A stretch of 64,000 nt of DNA, taken from a virus. This document shows positions 1-7,448 of this stretch, one piece after another (position 1 is the first letter of the stretch; the number at the start of each line of letters is the position of its first letter). Made by a program: the position numbers and the translations under genes. Location of the stretch: positions 1-64,000 of IMG/VR virus record IMGVR_UViG_3300020583_000010. One strand, written 5' to 3'. Below the pieces are notes generated by a model that saw only the letters and a list, made by a program, of their open reading frames with translations, did no database searches and was not told where the DNA came from.

Positions 1-56
1 TCGCAGACGCTCTCACTGGCATGAGCTTTGATCCGTGTCTCCTAAGCTAAGCCCGT

Positions 57-101
57 CCGTAAGTAGTACGGTGCTTCGGCAGGCGGCAGAACTACTTACG
101 G
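57..101. repeat. Inverted repeat / hairpin next to tmRNA-like gene
   Basis: An 11-bp perfect inverted repeat (CCGTAAGTAGT at 57-67, ACTACTTACGG at 91-101) encloses a small TGC-TTCG-GCA hairpin. It lies just past the 3' end of the tmRNA-like RNA on the minus strand, so it could be a processing or termination structure. No U-tract follows it. Confidence 0.55.
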
Positions 102-127
102 TGTTGTCTGCCGTTTTACGCGGAACG

Positions 128-204
128 TGGACGATTGGGGATTTGAACCCCGCTCCGTGATGTGCCGCGTGCGGCTTTCATCGCGTCGAAACCAGATATC
201 GCCC
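128..204 (-). ncRNA. tmRNA-like RNA (tRNA-like domain only, no tag region)
   Basis: The transcript starts GGGCGAT-AT-CTGGTTTCGACG, matching the conserved tmRNA 5' end (actinobacterial tmRNAs carry GGUUUCGAC). It ends GGGG-TTCAAAT-CCCC-AATCGTCC-A. The 7-bp acceptor GGGCGAT/ATCGTCC pairs fully and contains G3-U70, the alanyl-tRNA synthetase identity pair. There is no D-stem or anticodon arm. The two halves are joined by a near-perfect CGCGATG/CATCACG helix capped by GCCG-CACG-CGGC. Normal tmRNAs are about 350-400 nt with a tag frame and pseudoknots; here those are absent and the total is 77 nt. CCA is not encoded. The alternative is a degenerate tRNA pseudogene, but the intact conserved tmRNA elements argue against that. 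Confidence 0.6.
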
Positions 205-284
205 TTTAGTTGTTCCACCAGAAGCCTATTGAGACTCCCGCGAACAATCTCCCTGGCAAGAGCTGAGGACTTACATCCTCTGCG

Positions 285-356
285 CGATTCGTACGGGTGT
301 TGATCCCGTGACCTCTGGCTTGACAAGCCAGTGCTCTACCGTTGAGCTAACGAACC
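285..356 (-). tRNA. tRNA-Asp (GTC)
   Basis: Acceptor GGTTCGT/ACGAATC, D-stem GCTC/GAGC, anticodon arm CTGGC-TTGTCAA-GCCAG (anticodon GTC) and T-arm ACGGG/CCCGT. CCA is not encoded. It is the second-last RNA gene at the left end of the array. Confidence 0.93.
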
Positions 357-360
357 AAGT

Positions 361-421
361 GTTAAGCCTTTTACCTAGAAACTCAGCCTAGTGATCTGGA
401 ACGCCAGTGGAGTAGCTTAAC
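361..421. repeat. Inverted repeat closing an inter-tRNA spacer
   Basis: GTTAAGC (361-367) and GCTTAAC (415-421) bracket nearly the whole spacer between tRNA-Asp and tRNA-Glu. Inside are further pairings (CTAG with CTAG, CTGG-AACG-CCAG). Other spacers in this array show the same layout. Confidence 0.5.
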
Positions 422-430
422 TGTCCAGCG

Positions 431-501
431 CAGCCTATCCCGGTACTGACCCGAGGACAACAGGTTGAGAACCTGCCGTGTTACCATTACACCAATAGGC
501 C
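431..501 (-). tRNA. tRNA-Glu (CTC)
   Basis: Acceptor GGCCTAT/ATAGGCT, D-stem GTGT/ACAC, anticodon arm GCAGG-TTCTCAA-CCTGT (CTC). The T-loop is GTCAGTA between CTCGG and CCGGG instead of TTCRANN, a variant shared with the tRNA-His of this window. Confidence 0.85.
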
Positions 502-569
502 TTCACTAGGATAACGCGCCTAGTCGCGAGCCGTCACCGCTAGGTGTCACAAGCATGCCTTGTGGAGCG

Positions 570-641
570 CAGTCCCAGAGAGAATTGAACTCTCTCCTTC
601 GGTGTGAAAAACCGAGATCCTAGCCAATAGACGATGGGACC
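570..641 (-). tRNA. tRNA-Glu (TTC)
   Basis: Acceptor GGTCCCA/TGGGACT, anticodon arm TCGGT-TTTTCAC-ACCGA (TTC), T-arm GAGAG-TTCAATT-CTCTC. It is a normal class I tRNA and the second Glu acceptor in the array. Confidence 0.92.
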
Positions 642-658
642 GTGTTATGAAATTATCG

Positions 659-958
659 TCAGTCTTGCAGAGGAGCCGGACCATTTTCATCGAAACGAAG
701 TTCCCACTTAGATGGCGTAGCCTTTACTGTAGAGCCGCTCAGCGAGCTTACCTTGTCTTGTATGTCATAGCTTACCAGAGCGGCTACTAAGCTGTCAAGT
801 GTTCCTGAGGCCACATGTTCGCGCCATACACCCTCCTCGTTAGGCTCTGGCAGCTCACGGTACAGGCGAAAGCTGTAGGCATCTGCATTGAGAAAGAATG
901 AGTAGGTGTCATTCTTAACCTTGATCACTGTGTACTTCGCGGCATCTGTCGATGTCAT
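659..958 (-). CDS. Hypothetical protein, 99 aa
   Basis: No family is recognised. The product is a soluble, mixed-charge protein without membrane segments or cysteine motifs. A good ribosome site (AGGAG, seven bases before ATG 958) supports translation. It sits between tRNA-Arg and tRNA-Glu inside the RNA array, so it is probably co-transcribed with the tRNAs and released by their processing. Confidence 0.7.
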   Translation of the reverse strand: MTSTDAAKYTVIKVKNDTYSFFLNADAYSFRLYRELPEPNEEGVWREHVASGTLDSLVAALVSYDIQDKVSSLSGSTVKATPSKWELRFDENGPAPLQD

Positions 959-974
959 TTACTCTCCTGTTCGC

Positions 975-994
975 TGTTCGGGGAACCCCGAACA
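975..994. repeat. 20-bp perfect palindrome
   Basis: TGTTCGGGG followed by AACCCCGAACA forms a perfect 20-bp palindrome between tRNA-Arg and the 99-aa gene, just before its ribosome site. It could be a transcript hairpin or a dimeric operator. It has GTTC..GAAC order, not the GAAC-N4-GTTC order of actinobacterial LexA boxes. Confidence 0.6.
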
Positions 995-1005
995 CTAGGT
1001 TAACG

Positions 1006-1078
1006 CGCCCCTGGAGAGATTCGAACTCCCGGCCATGACCATAGAAGGGTCTTGCTCTGTCCGCTGAGCTACAGAGGC
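1006..1078 (-). tRNA. tRNA-Arg (TCT)
   Basis: Acceptor GCCTCTG/CAGGGGC, D-stem GCTC/GAGC, anticodon loop CTTCTAT (TCT, reads AGA) and T-arm GGGAG-TTCGAAT-CTCTC. The predicted start of transcription (1080) lies two bases before its 5' end, so this tRNA would hardly need a leader. Confidence 0.92.
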
Positions 1079-1086
1079 ATAGATAT

Positions 1087-1115
1087 ATGCTAGCACATCA
1101 CTCGTCCGTCGTCAA
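1087..1115 (-). promoter_or_regulatory. Early-type promoter before tRNA-Arg
   Basis: TTGACG-N17-TAGCAT with an extended TGC before the -10. It lies over the 3' end of the 135-aa gene (stop 1098). Counting seven bases from the -10 puts +1 at 1080. Confidence 0.75.
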
Positions 1116-1505
1116 GCCCAACTCTTGTTCCAACTGAGCATTGCGTTCTAACAATGCTGTATAGTCTAGTTTTTTCTCATACTTAGTCTTTGGAGCTGAG
1201 CGATCAAACCATATGGCCAGCAGGCTATGACATACAATTATGGAAATTCCAAGTCCGGTTACCGGCCAGAAAAGCCCGGAAACCAGGCACAGAGTTGTAG
1301 TTTTCTTGGCTTCATACTTAGTGAAGAAAGCTACGGGGTCTCTGACTTTGCTGTATCGGCTATCCATTCCTGACGATATGAAATATCCTAAAGTAGAAAG
1401 TGACTTAATTCTCTGCTCTCGCCTCACATTGAAGAACTGCTTTGCGAAGAATAACACTCCCGCAGAGTAACAAATTCCAAAGAATACAGGAGCTAGAATA
1501 ATCAT
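1098..1505 (-). CDS. Membrane protein, 135 aa
   Basis: It has a hydrophobic N-terminal segment (about residues 2-24), a second hydrophobic stretch (about 70-100) and a charged C-terminal tail with coiled-coil character. Function is unknown. Its ATG overlaps the TGA of the 26-aa membrane peptide gene upstream (ATGA), so the two are translationally coupled and driven by the 1589-1617 promoter. A holin-like or superinfection role is possible but not shown. Confidence 0.65.
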   Translation of the reverse strand: MIILAPVFFGICYSAGVLFFAKQFFNVRREQRIKSLSTLGYFISSGMDSRYSKVRDPVAFFTKYEAKKTTTLCLVSGLFWPVTGLGISIIVCHSLLAIWFDRSAPKTKYEKKLDYTALLERNAQLEQELGLTTDE

Positions 1506-1582
1506 TTAAAGTACCTTAGTCCTGTTGCTATAATCCCATACACACTGAATAACAGCGCTAGCCCTACTATAAGAAACACCAT
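1502..1582 (-). CDS. 26-aa leaderless membrane peptide
   Basis: An ORF of 27 codons starts at ATG 1582. The product begins MVFLIVGLALL and is one hydrophobic helix ending in a basic tail (LRYFK). The promoter at 1589-1617 places +1 exactly on the A of this ATG, so the mRNA would be leaderless. Its TGA overlaps the ATG of the next membrane protein gene. The placement and ATGA coupling support a real gene despite its size. Confidence 0.6.
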   Translation of the reverse strand: MVFLIVGLALLFSVYGIIATGLRYFK

Positions 1583-1588
1583 ATGAGC

Positions 1589-1617
1589 ATGGTATCACAA
1601 CTGGTCAGCAAAGTCAA
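1589..1617 (-). promoter_or_regulatory. Early-type promoter, leaderless
   Basis: TTGACT-N17-TACCAT with an extended TGA. +1 is predicted at 1582, the first base of the 26-aa membrane peptide gene. The -35 overlaps the stop region of the upstream 143-aa gene. Confidence 0.72.
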
Positions 1618-2045
1618 CCCTGGCCGAGGAGAGGAGTGTCCGGAGACGAGATAAGCGTACTCTCAATGATGCGCATCAGCAGAGAAGCCGCCACCTTCTC
1701 GCCGTAGTTGCCTTCATCTTCAGTACCGCCAATAGTGTCTTTGAGAATATCTCGAAGTCTCAAGAGCTCAGATGGCTTAATATCCTCAGCTAGCAGTTTC
1801 TCTAAGAGCGAATCCCGTTCCGCGTAGGCCGCATGCGGCTGGTGTAGCACTTGTGCGAGGTCAAATGCTACGCCTTTCCACACAACATCAACTTTAGTCT
1901 CCAGTATGGCCATCCTGGTAGAGATCTCTATGGCTTCTTGTTGAGCTGCTCGTTCTATTGTTTTCTTGAAGTTGCGCTGAGACAGGTATATAGCACTCAG
2001 CGCCACGATGACGGACAGCACTGTAGCCAGTAGAGATATATCCAT
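1614..2045 (-). CDS. Membrane-anchored coiled-coil protein, 143 aa
   Basis: One N-terminal membrane helix (about residues 4-21) is followed by a charged, helical, probably coiled-coil domain. The layout resembles small phage membrane-anchored or holin-accessory proteins, but no family is recognised. It abuts the stop/start of the 188-aa membrane protein upstream, so the two are likely co-translated. Confidence 0.65.
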   Translation of the reverse strand: MDISLLATVLSVIVALSAIYLSQRNFKKTIERAAQQEAIEISTRMAILETKVDVVWKGVAFDLAQVLHQPHAAYAERDSLLEKLLAEDIKPSELLRLRDILKDTIGGTEDEGNYGEKVAASLLMRIIESTLISSPDTPLLGQG

Positions 2046-2611
2046 CAGCTTTTGCCGCTCTCTTTAAGAGCATCTCTGAGCTGTTCTTTTATCTGTTTAA
2101 CACGACTGACTCTGGCGATAGCCAAGGTTGTTATAGATGAGGCCAGAGAAATAGCCCTAATCACACAGGCCAGTATAAGAACCATCACGGCTATAGAAGA
2201 CAGAATAGGGTAAATAGCGGGCTCTGGAAGGGATAAGCCCACTGCCAGGGTAGCATAGCAGTAGTAGCTAAACAGAGCAGCATACAGCCACAGACCTGTT
2301 ATCTCAAGTTTCCGTATTGCAAGAAGATTATGCTGAGCCATAGTGGCGAGAGACCAGATAAGGATCACGCTGGCGAACAGCAGTAGGCCAGACCATATGA
2401 ATAGGCCTACAGCACCATGATAGTAAGGAAGAGACAGTTGGTCTAAATGCTGTATATGCTGTAGTATAAGAGCGGCGGAGGACAGCAGCCCGAAGACCAC
2501 CAGAAACACTTCGAACGGCTCTGCCACAAAGCCTGAAGGAGTCAGCAGAAAAGATTTGAAAAATAGCCGCTGATGCAGAGACAGCTTCCCTGGTATAATG
2601 CTATTGCTCAT
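2045..2611 (-). CDS. Polytopic membrane protein, 188 aa
   Basis: About four hydrophobic segments are visible (roughly residues 29-50, 64-88, 105-124 and 130-158), followed by a basic cytoplasmic tail. Its start overlaps the end of the ribonucleotide reductase gene by eleven bases, so it belongs to the same transcript. No family is recognised; with its two membrane neighbours it may form an envelope-directed module. Confidence 0.65.
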   Translation of the reverse strand: MSNSIIPGKLSLHQRLFFKSFLLTPSGFVAEPFEVFLVVFGLLSSAALILQHIQHLDQLSLPYYHGAVGLFIWSGLLLFASVILIWSLATMAQHNLLAIRKLEITGLWLYAALFSYYCYATLAVGLSLPEPAIYPILSSIAVMVLILACVIRAISLASSITTLAIARVSRVKQIKEQLRDALKESGKS

Positions 2612-5600
2612 GAGTTTTCACATTCTCTTCGAACTCTTTAATAAGACAAGTATCGGTTTGACAGAAGGATTCACCTATAGCCTCAAGGCCTAAGCCCTGA
2701 TATATACCTGAAAGATCGACTGGCATAAGTTCGAACTCTGCTGCTTCGAAGTCTTCTTCAGAGATATGGGTATAGGGCATTTGCGGGTATACCTTATTTC
2801 CTGAGGGCAGGAAACTTACTGTTTTTAAGCTTCCATCGTACATTTTAAGTATCGTACCCACATGTTCTTTTTCTGTTTCCGGATCAAAAGTCAGAGTAAC
2901 TGAAACAGAGTTGTCAGACCAGTATCTTTGAAGTAGTACAGCAAGGTTAGCTTTCTCGAATAATGAAACATCCTGCTGTGATCTCTTAGCCTGGGACTTG
3001 ATGGGGAAGTAGACAACCACTGTCGTTTCTGGATTGGAGACATCAACTTCTACCTTATAACCGGAGTGCTTGAACAGGAATACCATAGGGTCGTCTTTGG
3101 CGAAACGAACAGCCCTGTTGAAGTATGCGCCGCCAGGACCCCAATGAGCGCCTGGAGAGGACCCCGCAAGAATGGAAACTGTATTATGGGATTTAACAGC
3201 TCCAGCATAGTACCAGTGAGTGTCTTCTACCTCAATGTCAAAAGTATCCATTTCCCCCATTGACTCAACTGCTGTAACTTTGCCAAAAATAGTATTGCAA
3301 CTCGTACGTCGTCTATGAGGAGACCAGGGAAGTTCGGGATGACGAGGATTAGACATTTTCCAACTGTGGCCCGTCATCATATTTAGGCGTTCAGGTACTG
3401 TATCCGGACCTAGACACATTAACCACATTGATTTCTCAGGTTGAAGGTTCTCTCCTTTAGTATTATGCGATCTTCCTAGAACAATGCCTACAGATAGTGC
3501 TACGTCCTGTACATGTCTTGCAAAATTCGCGCTAGCAGTTCCTAATATTATAATGTTCTCTTTTGATCTAGCCGCTACATGGCCATCTGCATCAATCAGT
3601 CCTGCCAAGAAGGCTAAAATAGTTTCATGACTAGAACGTCTAACAACTTCTGGGATTAAGTCAATATCATTAGCAAAATACTTCCATACGCCGTTCTTAA
3701 TCAACCAGTGCCAAAGCATTTTCGAGCCTATATCAAGAGTAAAAGCCCCTTCTCCGTGCTTATGGTGAATACTGGACTTGACTCCAAATACTTCCAAGAG
3801 AATGCGTTGCGCCTTTTCTAGATTTTCTATAATAGCATCTGTAAATCTGAGCCTGTACCTTCCCGGACTCATGGCACCGTCTCCCCATAGATATCCAAGT
3901 AGCCAGCCAATGTCGGGTGTCATAGACACCGGTTGAAGAATCTCTGTAGCGTCTCCACGCATAGATATCGCTCGGGAATCTAGTCTGTCTAATGGCGCTT
4001 CAGTCAAGGAGGTGTACACGCCTGGTATCACTTCTAAAACATCCCCAGACTGAAGTTCATCTGTACGAACCCAGGCATTGACAGTTGTCCATCGTGTTTT
4101 CTTAGATCGGTCATACCTGCGACTTACCCACCAGCGGTGGTTACCTGTACTCCTTACTTCCATTCCATAGGACATACGAACCGAAAAGACTTCGGCCTTT
4201 CCATTATCATAGGTCTTTGTAATTCTAGAAGAAGTGCCGTCTTGAGATGCTGAGTATCCGCTGAAAGGATGCCAAACTTCATTATTACTGTGACCAGAAG
4301 CAGTAAATATTTCTTCTAAGGTAAGAATTCCTTGATCCGTCGTAGTTAGAGCTTCCCACGGGCGGCAGCCACTGGGTTTTACTGTCGTCGTCTTTATGGA
4401 TTCTCGAACACAGAGCCACTCAGAGTACACCTCGTCATAGTACTGTACAGTTGCGTACGTAGAATCAAGCCATTGACGTAATTTGGTCATTCCATTAGTA
4501 TCTGTGAAGTCAGCTACACCCGAGACACTACAGCCGATACGACGATTCCGCTGCATAATGGCATTTGTTTTCTCCCAGTGAGTTGCCATTAGTGTTACTG
4601 TTTTAGCATACAAGAAAGCTAGCTTAGCAGTCTGCTGGAAATCTTTCAGATCTTTATGTCTATTCATGAATAACTCTACAAGAGTACAACACTCTCCTGA
4701 CTCCAATGTTTGCTCTGAGCAGGGGTTATACCCTTTAGCTCTGTGATCTTTGTTATTCACAGGGTCAATTAATCTACCATAGGCGCGGGATACATCCATC
4801 CACACTATGCCCGGTTCCCCATTCAGAGAGATAGCTTCAGTAAGATTAGATAGATCTTGGCCGACTTCTGCTAGTACCGAATTGTTTGAAATCCAGCCCC
4901 AGCCTGACTTACCGGGGTCTTCAGAGTACTTATTGCGAGCTGGGTAAATATCGGGATTCTTGAGATTGTGAAAGTTCTCATCGGTAACCTCACCAAGCAG
5001 TAGTTCAGCACTACGCCTAACATTGCCACTTACGACGCAAACCCCAATAAGGTTTCCTATGTCTGCAATTAATTCAACATCAAGCTCTGAAACTTCACCT
5101 TCTTCTAGGCGAGCTGTGAACAACTCATGCAGTTTCTCATGAAGGCGCTCTAGCGGAGCAGGGCCAGCAGAAGTACCGCCAAATGTCTTTATAAGATCAC
5201 CAGCCGGACGTACCTTAGAAGTGTCAAGGTATAGTAATGGCTTATTCGGCATCAGATAAGACTCAAGAAGTTTCTTGACTGATTCTACCCAACCTTCTCT
5301 AGTATCAGGCACTTGATATACTTCATATTCTGTAAGGCTAGGCTCATAAATTCTTAATCTCTTCTTGGAACCTAGCGTGTCAAATCCCACGCCAATACCG
5401 AGCATACTGGCTTCCATTAGAAATGTAAAAGGGCTTGACGGGTCTGCTCGGGTAATATCTTCGCTAGATATATATGAGCAGTTCTGAAGTGCCGCAGAAT
5501 TTCTATGCTCCATGACCAAAGAAGTACCCATCATCCATAGGCCTCGGCCTGGCGGCAACCATTTGAAATTGAACATACGATCATAGGCATCTTGAGCAGT

Positions 5601-5855
5601 ACGCTGAGCCTTATCAGCTCTCCATGGCAACCTATTCTGACGGCAATGGTCCTTTTGTATGGACATCATGCCCTCTATGACACGCTGGCAGACTTCCCAC
5701 CACTGCTCTTTCGTACCGTCTTCTTTAATCCTGCTGTACGTTCTGAGAAACGTAATCTCACCTAGTGAATTACCTCCGGCATCCTTGAACCCCCAGTCTA
5801 CCGGCTTGTCTTTGTAAGTTTCGATAAAGTCAGTGGGAAGCCGGAAACTGAACAC
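2601..5855 (-). CDS. Class II (B12-dependent) ribonucleotide reductase with intein
   Basis: It reduces ribonucleotides to deoxyribonucleotides using adenosylcobalamin and resembles the monomeric Lactobacillus leichmannii type. Visible signatures are QNCSY (C126), NPCSEQ (C379), TTVKPSG...TVSILAGSSPG, and a C-terminal CQTDTC redox pair (C1065, C1070). The 1084-aa precursor contains a 395-aa intein (residues 497-891), leaving a 689-aa enzyme, close to the usual 700-740. The start is GTG 5855 with AGAGGAC upstream. A late-type CCGAT-like motif lies 36 bp before it. Together with ThyX and a deaminase it supplies DNA precursors. Confidence 0.95.
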   Translation of the reverse strand: MFSFRLPTDFIETYKDKPVDWGFKDAGGNSLGEITFLRTYSRIKEDGTKEQWWEVCQRVIEGMMSIQKDHCRQNRLPWRADKAQRTAQDAYDRMFNFKWLPPGRGLWMMGTSLVMEHRNSAALQNCSYISSEDITRADPSSPFTFLMEASMLGIGVGFDTLGSKKRLRIYEPSLTEYEVYQVPDTREGWVESVKKLLESYLMPNKPLLYLDTSKVRPAGDLIKTFGGTSAGPAPLERLHEKLHELFTARLEEGEVSELDVELIADIGNLIGVCVVSGNVRRSAELLLGEVTDENFHNLKNPDIYPARNKYSEDPGKSGWGWISNNSVLAEVGQDLSNLTEAISLNGEPGIVWMDVSRAYGRLIDPVNNKDHRAKGYNPCSEQTLESGECCTLVELFMNRHKDLKDFQQTAKLAFLYAKTVTLMATHWEKTNAIMQRNRRIGCSVSGVADFTDTNGMTKLRQWLDSTYATVQYYDEVYSEWLCVRESIKTTTVKPSGCRPWEALTTTDQGILTLEEIFTASGHSNNEVWHPFSGYSASQDGTSSRITKTYDNGKAEVFSVRMSYGMEVRSTGNHRWWVSRRYDRSKKTRWTTVNAWVRTDELQSGDVLEVIPGVYTSLTEAPLDRLDSRAISMRGDATEILQPVSMTPDIGWLLGYLWGDGAMSPGRYRLRFTDAIIENLEKAQRILLEVFGVKSSIHHKHGEGAFTLDIGSKMLWHWLIKNGVWKYFANDIDLIPEVVRRSSHETILAFLAGLIDADGHVAARSKENIIILGTASANFARHVQDVALSVGIVLGRSHNTKGENLQPEKSMWLMCLGPDTVPERLNMMTGHSWKMSNPRHPELPWSPHRRRTSCNTIFGKVTAVESMGEMDTFDIEVEDTHWYYAGAVKSHNTVSILAGSSPGAHWGPGGAYFNRAVRFAKDDPMVFLFKHSGYKVEVDVSNPETTVVVYFPIKSQAKRSQQDVSLFEKANLAVLLQRYWSDNSVSVTLTFDPETEKEHVGTILKMYDGSLKTVSFLPSGNKVYPQMPYTHISEEDFEAAEFELMPVDLSGIYQGLGLEAIGESFCQTDTCLIKEFEENVKTHEQ
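3183..4367 (-). other. Intein (LAGLIDADG homing type) in ribonucleotide reductase
   Basis: The 395-aa insertion splits KPSG/TVS. It begins CRPWEAL, has a block-B-like TGNHRWWV (H573), two LAGLIDADG-type motifs (LLGYLWGDG near 653 and FLAGLIDADG near 750), and ends VKSHN before Thr. Splicing would use Cys1, the penultimate His, the final Asn and Thr+1. The site is in the highly conserved substrate loop, a typical intein niche. Confidence 0.92.
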
Positions 5856-5891
5856 AGAAATGTCCTCTTTTTAGATTGGAAGGTGCTACTA

Positions 5892-5900
5892 AATAATCGA
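5892..5900 (-). promoter_or_regulatory. Late-type motif before ribonucleotide reductase
   Basis: Minus-strand TCGATTATT, 36 bp before the GTG of the RNR gene. It is a one-base variant of the CCGATTATA motif found before structural genes. Confidence 0.4.
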
Positions 5901-5905
5901 CGTTC

Positions 5906-5934
5906 TTAACCCATTTAACACCCTACTGGGTTAA
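5906..5934 (-). terminator. Hairpin between small ORF and RNR
   Basis: TTAACCCA (5906-5913) pairs with TGGGTTAA (5927-5934), an 8-bp stem that includes the stop codon of the 66-aa gene. No clear U-tract follows, so it may attenuate transcription rather than end it. Confidence 0.4.
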
Positions 5935-6131
5935 TCTTCACCTAAACATTCACTAACTTCTCGTCGGTCCACATTGTTCCAGCGTATCTCTTCCCAGCAA
6001 TTCTCCACACTGCACTCATCATCCCCGTAGCAAGTGCCGCAAGACTCACACCAACCATCGCAGTTGAAGCCTTCAGTATCAGAGATATAACCCTGACAAC
6101 CACTGGGATCTTTACAGGTCATAATAGTCAT
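5931..6131 (-). CDS. Cysteine-rich small protein, 66 aa
   Basis: It has ten cysteines in 66 residues, including CESCGTC and CSVENC, suggesting a metal-binding fold. No family is recognised. Its start overlaps the stop of the 84-aa gene by about 20 bases, so the pair is coupled. It is the last of four small genes read before the RNR transcript. Confidence 0.6.
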   Translation of the reverse strand: MTIMTCKDPSGCQGYISDTEGFNCDGWCESCGTCYGDDECSVENCWEEIRWNNVDRREVSECLGED

Positions 6132-6366
6132 GCTCCAAGATATACGTCCGGAACCAGGTTACCGCCTCAATCATATCCTGTACTGTAGCCTGATGAGAAC
6201 CAGGCCACCCCGGAGTGTTAATGTGATCAAACCTGTCTAGAATGGTCAACTGGATGAGGCCGATATCCCAGCCGTCATCCATGAGGGTCCCGAATAGCTC
6301 GCTGGGAGGAAGCCTGTAAAGTACTTCTAGGAAACGTCCTAGCATGCTGTACAAGGTCTCTGTCAT
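6112..6366 (-). CDS. Hypothetical protein, 84 aa
   Basis: An acidic, aromatic-rich soluble protein with no recognised domain. It lies three bases after the 103-aa gene and overlaps the 66-aa gene, which indicates one operon. Confidence 0.62.
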   Translation of the reverse strand: MTETLYSMLGRFLEVLYRLPPSELFGTLMDDGWDIGLIQLTILDRFDHINTPGWPGSHQATVQDMIEAVTWFRTYILEHDYYDL

Positions 6367-6369
6367 AGT

Positions 6370-6681
6370 TTAATCTTCGGTATTGCTATCTTCTCGTGCC
6401 TTGTTTAGGTCTGGCAACTCCAACACTCTCTCATAAGCATACCTGGAGCTACTAGGATCTTCATCGTGCCACTCAATTGCACGCTCCTCTATGGGGGTGT
6501 CTCCGTAGTAGCCCTTAGTAGCCCAGAACCAGCCCGGCTTGAATGGCTTCTCAGTAACAACGATTGACACATCATACTTATCTCGTTCAAAGACTAATAT
6601 ATCGGCAGCGTTGGTTATCCTGATGGAGAAGGAGTCCCCCGCAAGAGAGTAAGCGGAGAAGGGATTAATAAACTCGGTCAT
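6370..6681 (-). CDS. Hypothetical protein, 103 aa
   Basis: A soluble acidic protein with no recognised domain. Its start overlaps the stop of the 142-aa gene by four bases (coupled translation). Confidence 0.62.
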   Translation of the reverse strand: MTEFINPFSAYSLAGDSFSIRITNAADILVFERDKYDVSIVVTEKPFKPGWFWATKGYYGDTPIEERAIEWHDEDPSSSRYAYERVLELPDLNKAREDSNTED

Positions 6682-7106
6682 AGTTTATAGAAACTCACAT
6701 TCTTCAGAGTAGGGTTACCACACTTCAAGCAGTGAAGCTTTTGTCTAGGAAACCTAGACAAGAATTTACTTATCTTCCAGGCTATTCGCAATAGACGGGT
6801 GTGCTTATTGCATAGATATACGGTGTCTCCATCGTGTTCACACCCTTGATACGAGAATACAGCAGCCCAAGTCGCTTTGCTGCTGCAAGTATACCCGGGC
6901 AAGAGCATGCCGAACTCACATACCTTGTCTAGATCATAGTCCTCTAAGAGGTCTATGTCAATACCTACATCAGGAACAACTAGAGTATCCACGAGCTTCA
7001 TGCCGGACACGATCCGGCGACTACACTTTGGAAGAGTGTCATGTTTCCAACTACACCAATGAAGCAAGCCCTCGGTGCTCCGCAGTTCGTGGCCGCAGAC
7101 CGACAC
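6678..7106 (-). CDS. Cys-rich hypothetical protein, up to 142 aa
   Basis: The C-terminal half carries zinc-ribbon-like pairs (CEFGM..CSSK, LHCLKCGNPTLKN) separated by CEHDGDTVYLCNKH, a pattern also seen in other small Cys/His proteins of this window. The GTG at 7106 has no good ribosome site; ATG 7001 (residue 36) is an alternative start. It is the first gene after the long tRNA array. Confidence 0.55.
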   Translation of the reverse strand: MSVCGHELRSTEGLLHWCSWKHDTLPKCSRRIVSGMKLVDTLVVPDVGIDIDLLEDYDLDKVCEFGMLLPGYTCSSKATWAAVFSYQGCEHDGDTVYLCNKHTRLLRIAWKISKFLSRFPRQKLHCLKCGNPTLKNVSFYKL

Positions 7107-7159
7107 CGAGGGGTGTGTCAGCCCGAAAGACGTTTAGGTACCCATCAATCCTTCAGGCG

Positions 7160-7233
7160 TATCCCTAGAGAGATTCGAACTCCCGACCTGTTGATTCGTA
7201 ATCAACTGCTCTAATCCACTGAGCTATAGAGAT
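7160..7233 (-). tRNA. tRNA-Arg (ACG)
   Basis: Acceptor ATCTCTA/TAGGGAT, anticodon arm GTTGA-TTACGAA-TCAAC (ACG, reads CGN), T-arm GGGAG-TTCGAAT-CTCTC, discriminator A. Confidence 0.93.
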
Positions 7234-7295
7234 ATTGTGATAGACCACAGTCTGCTTACGCCACCGCAGTGGATCAGCGAATCTATAGCCTATCG

Positions 7296-7368
7296 CGCGT
7301 CCACTAGGAATCGGACCTAGTTCTCCAGGGCTTCAACCCGGCGCTTGAACCATTTCAGCTTTGGACAC
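7296..7368 (-). tRNA. tRNA-Phe (GAA)
   Basis: Acceptor GTGTCCA/TGGACGC, anticodon arm CCGGG-TTGAAGC-CCTGG (GAA), T-arm CTAGG-TCCGATT-CCTAG. The T-loop begins TCC rather than TTC. Confidence 0.88.
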
Positions 7369-7372
7369 TCAG

Positions 7373-7444
7373 TTGGCGGCCAAGGAATCGAACCTTGTAC
7401 ACACTCCGTATCAGAGAGCTGCTCTACCATTGAGCTAGCCACCA
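7373..7444 (-). tRNA. tRNA-Ile (GAT)
   Basis: Acceptor TGGTGGC/GCCGCCA, D-stem GCTC/GAGC, anticodon arm GCTCT-CTGATAC-GGAGT (GAT), T-arm CAAGG-TTCGATT-CCTTG. It lies four bases from tRNA-Phe, so the tRNAs are processed from one precursor. Confidence 0.92.
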
Positions 7445-7448
7445 TTGG

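Noticed and set aside
96-326. A 76-aa frame on the minus strand at the left end
   Set aside because: It runs through the tmRNA-like RNA and tRNA-Asp and has no ribosome site; it is a shadow of RNA genes.
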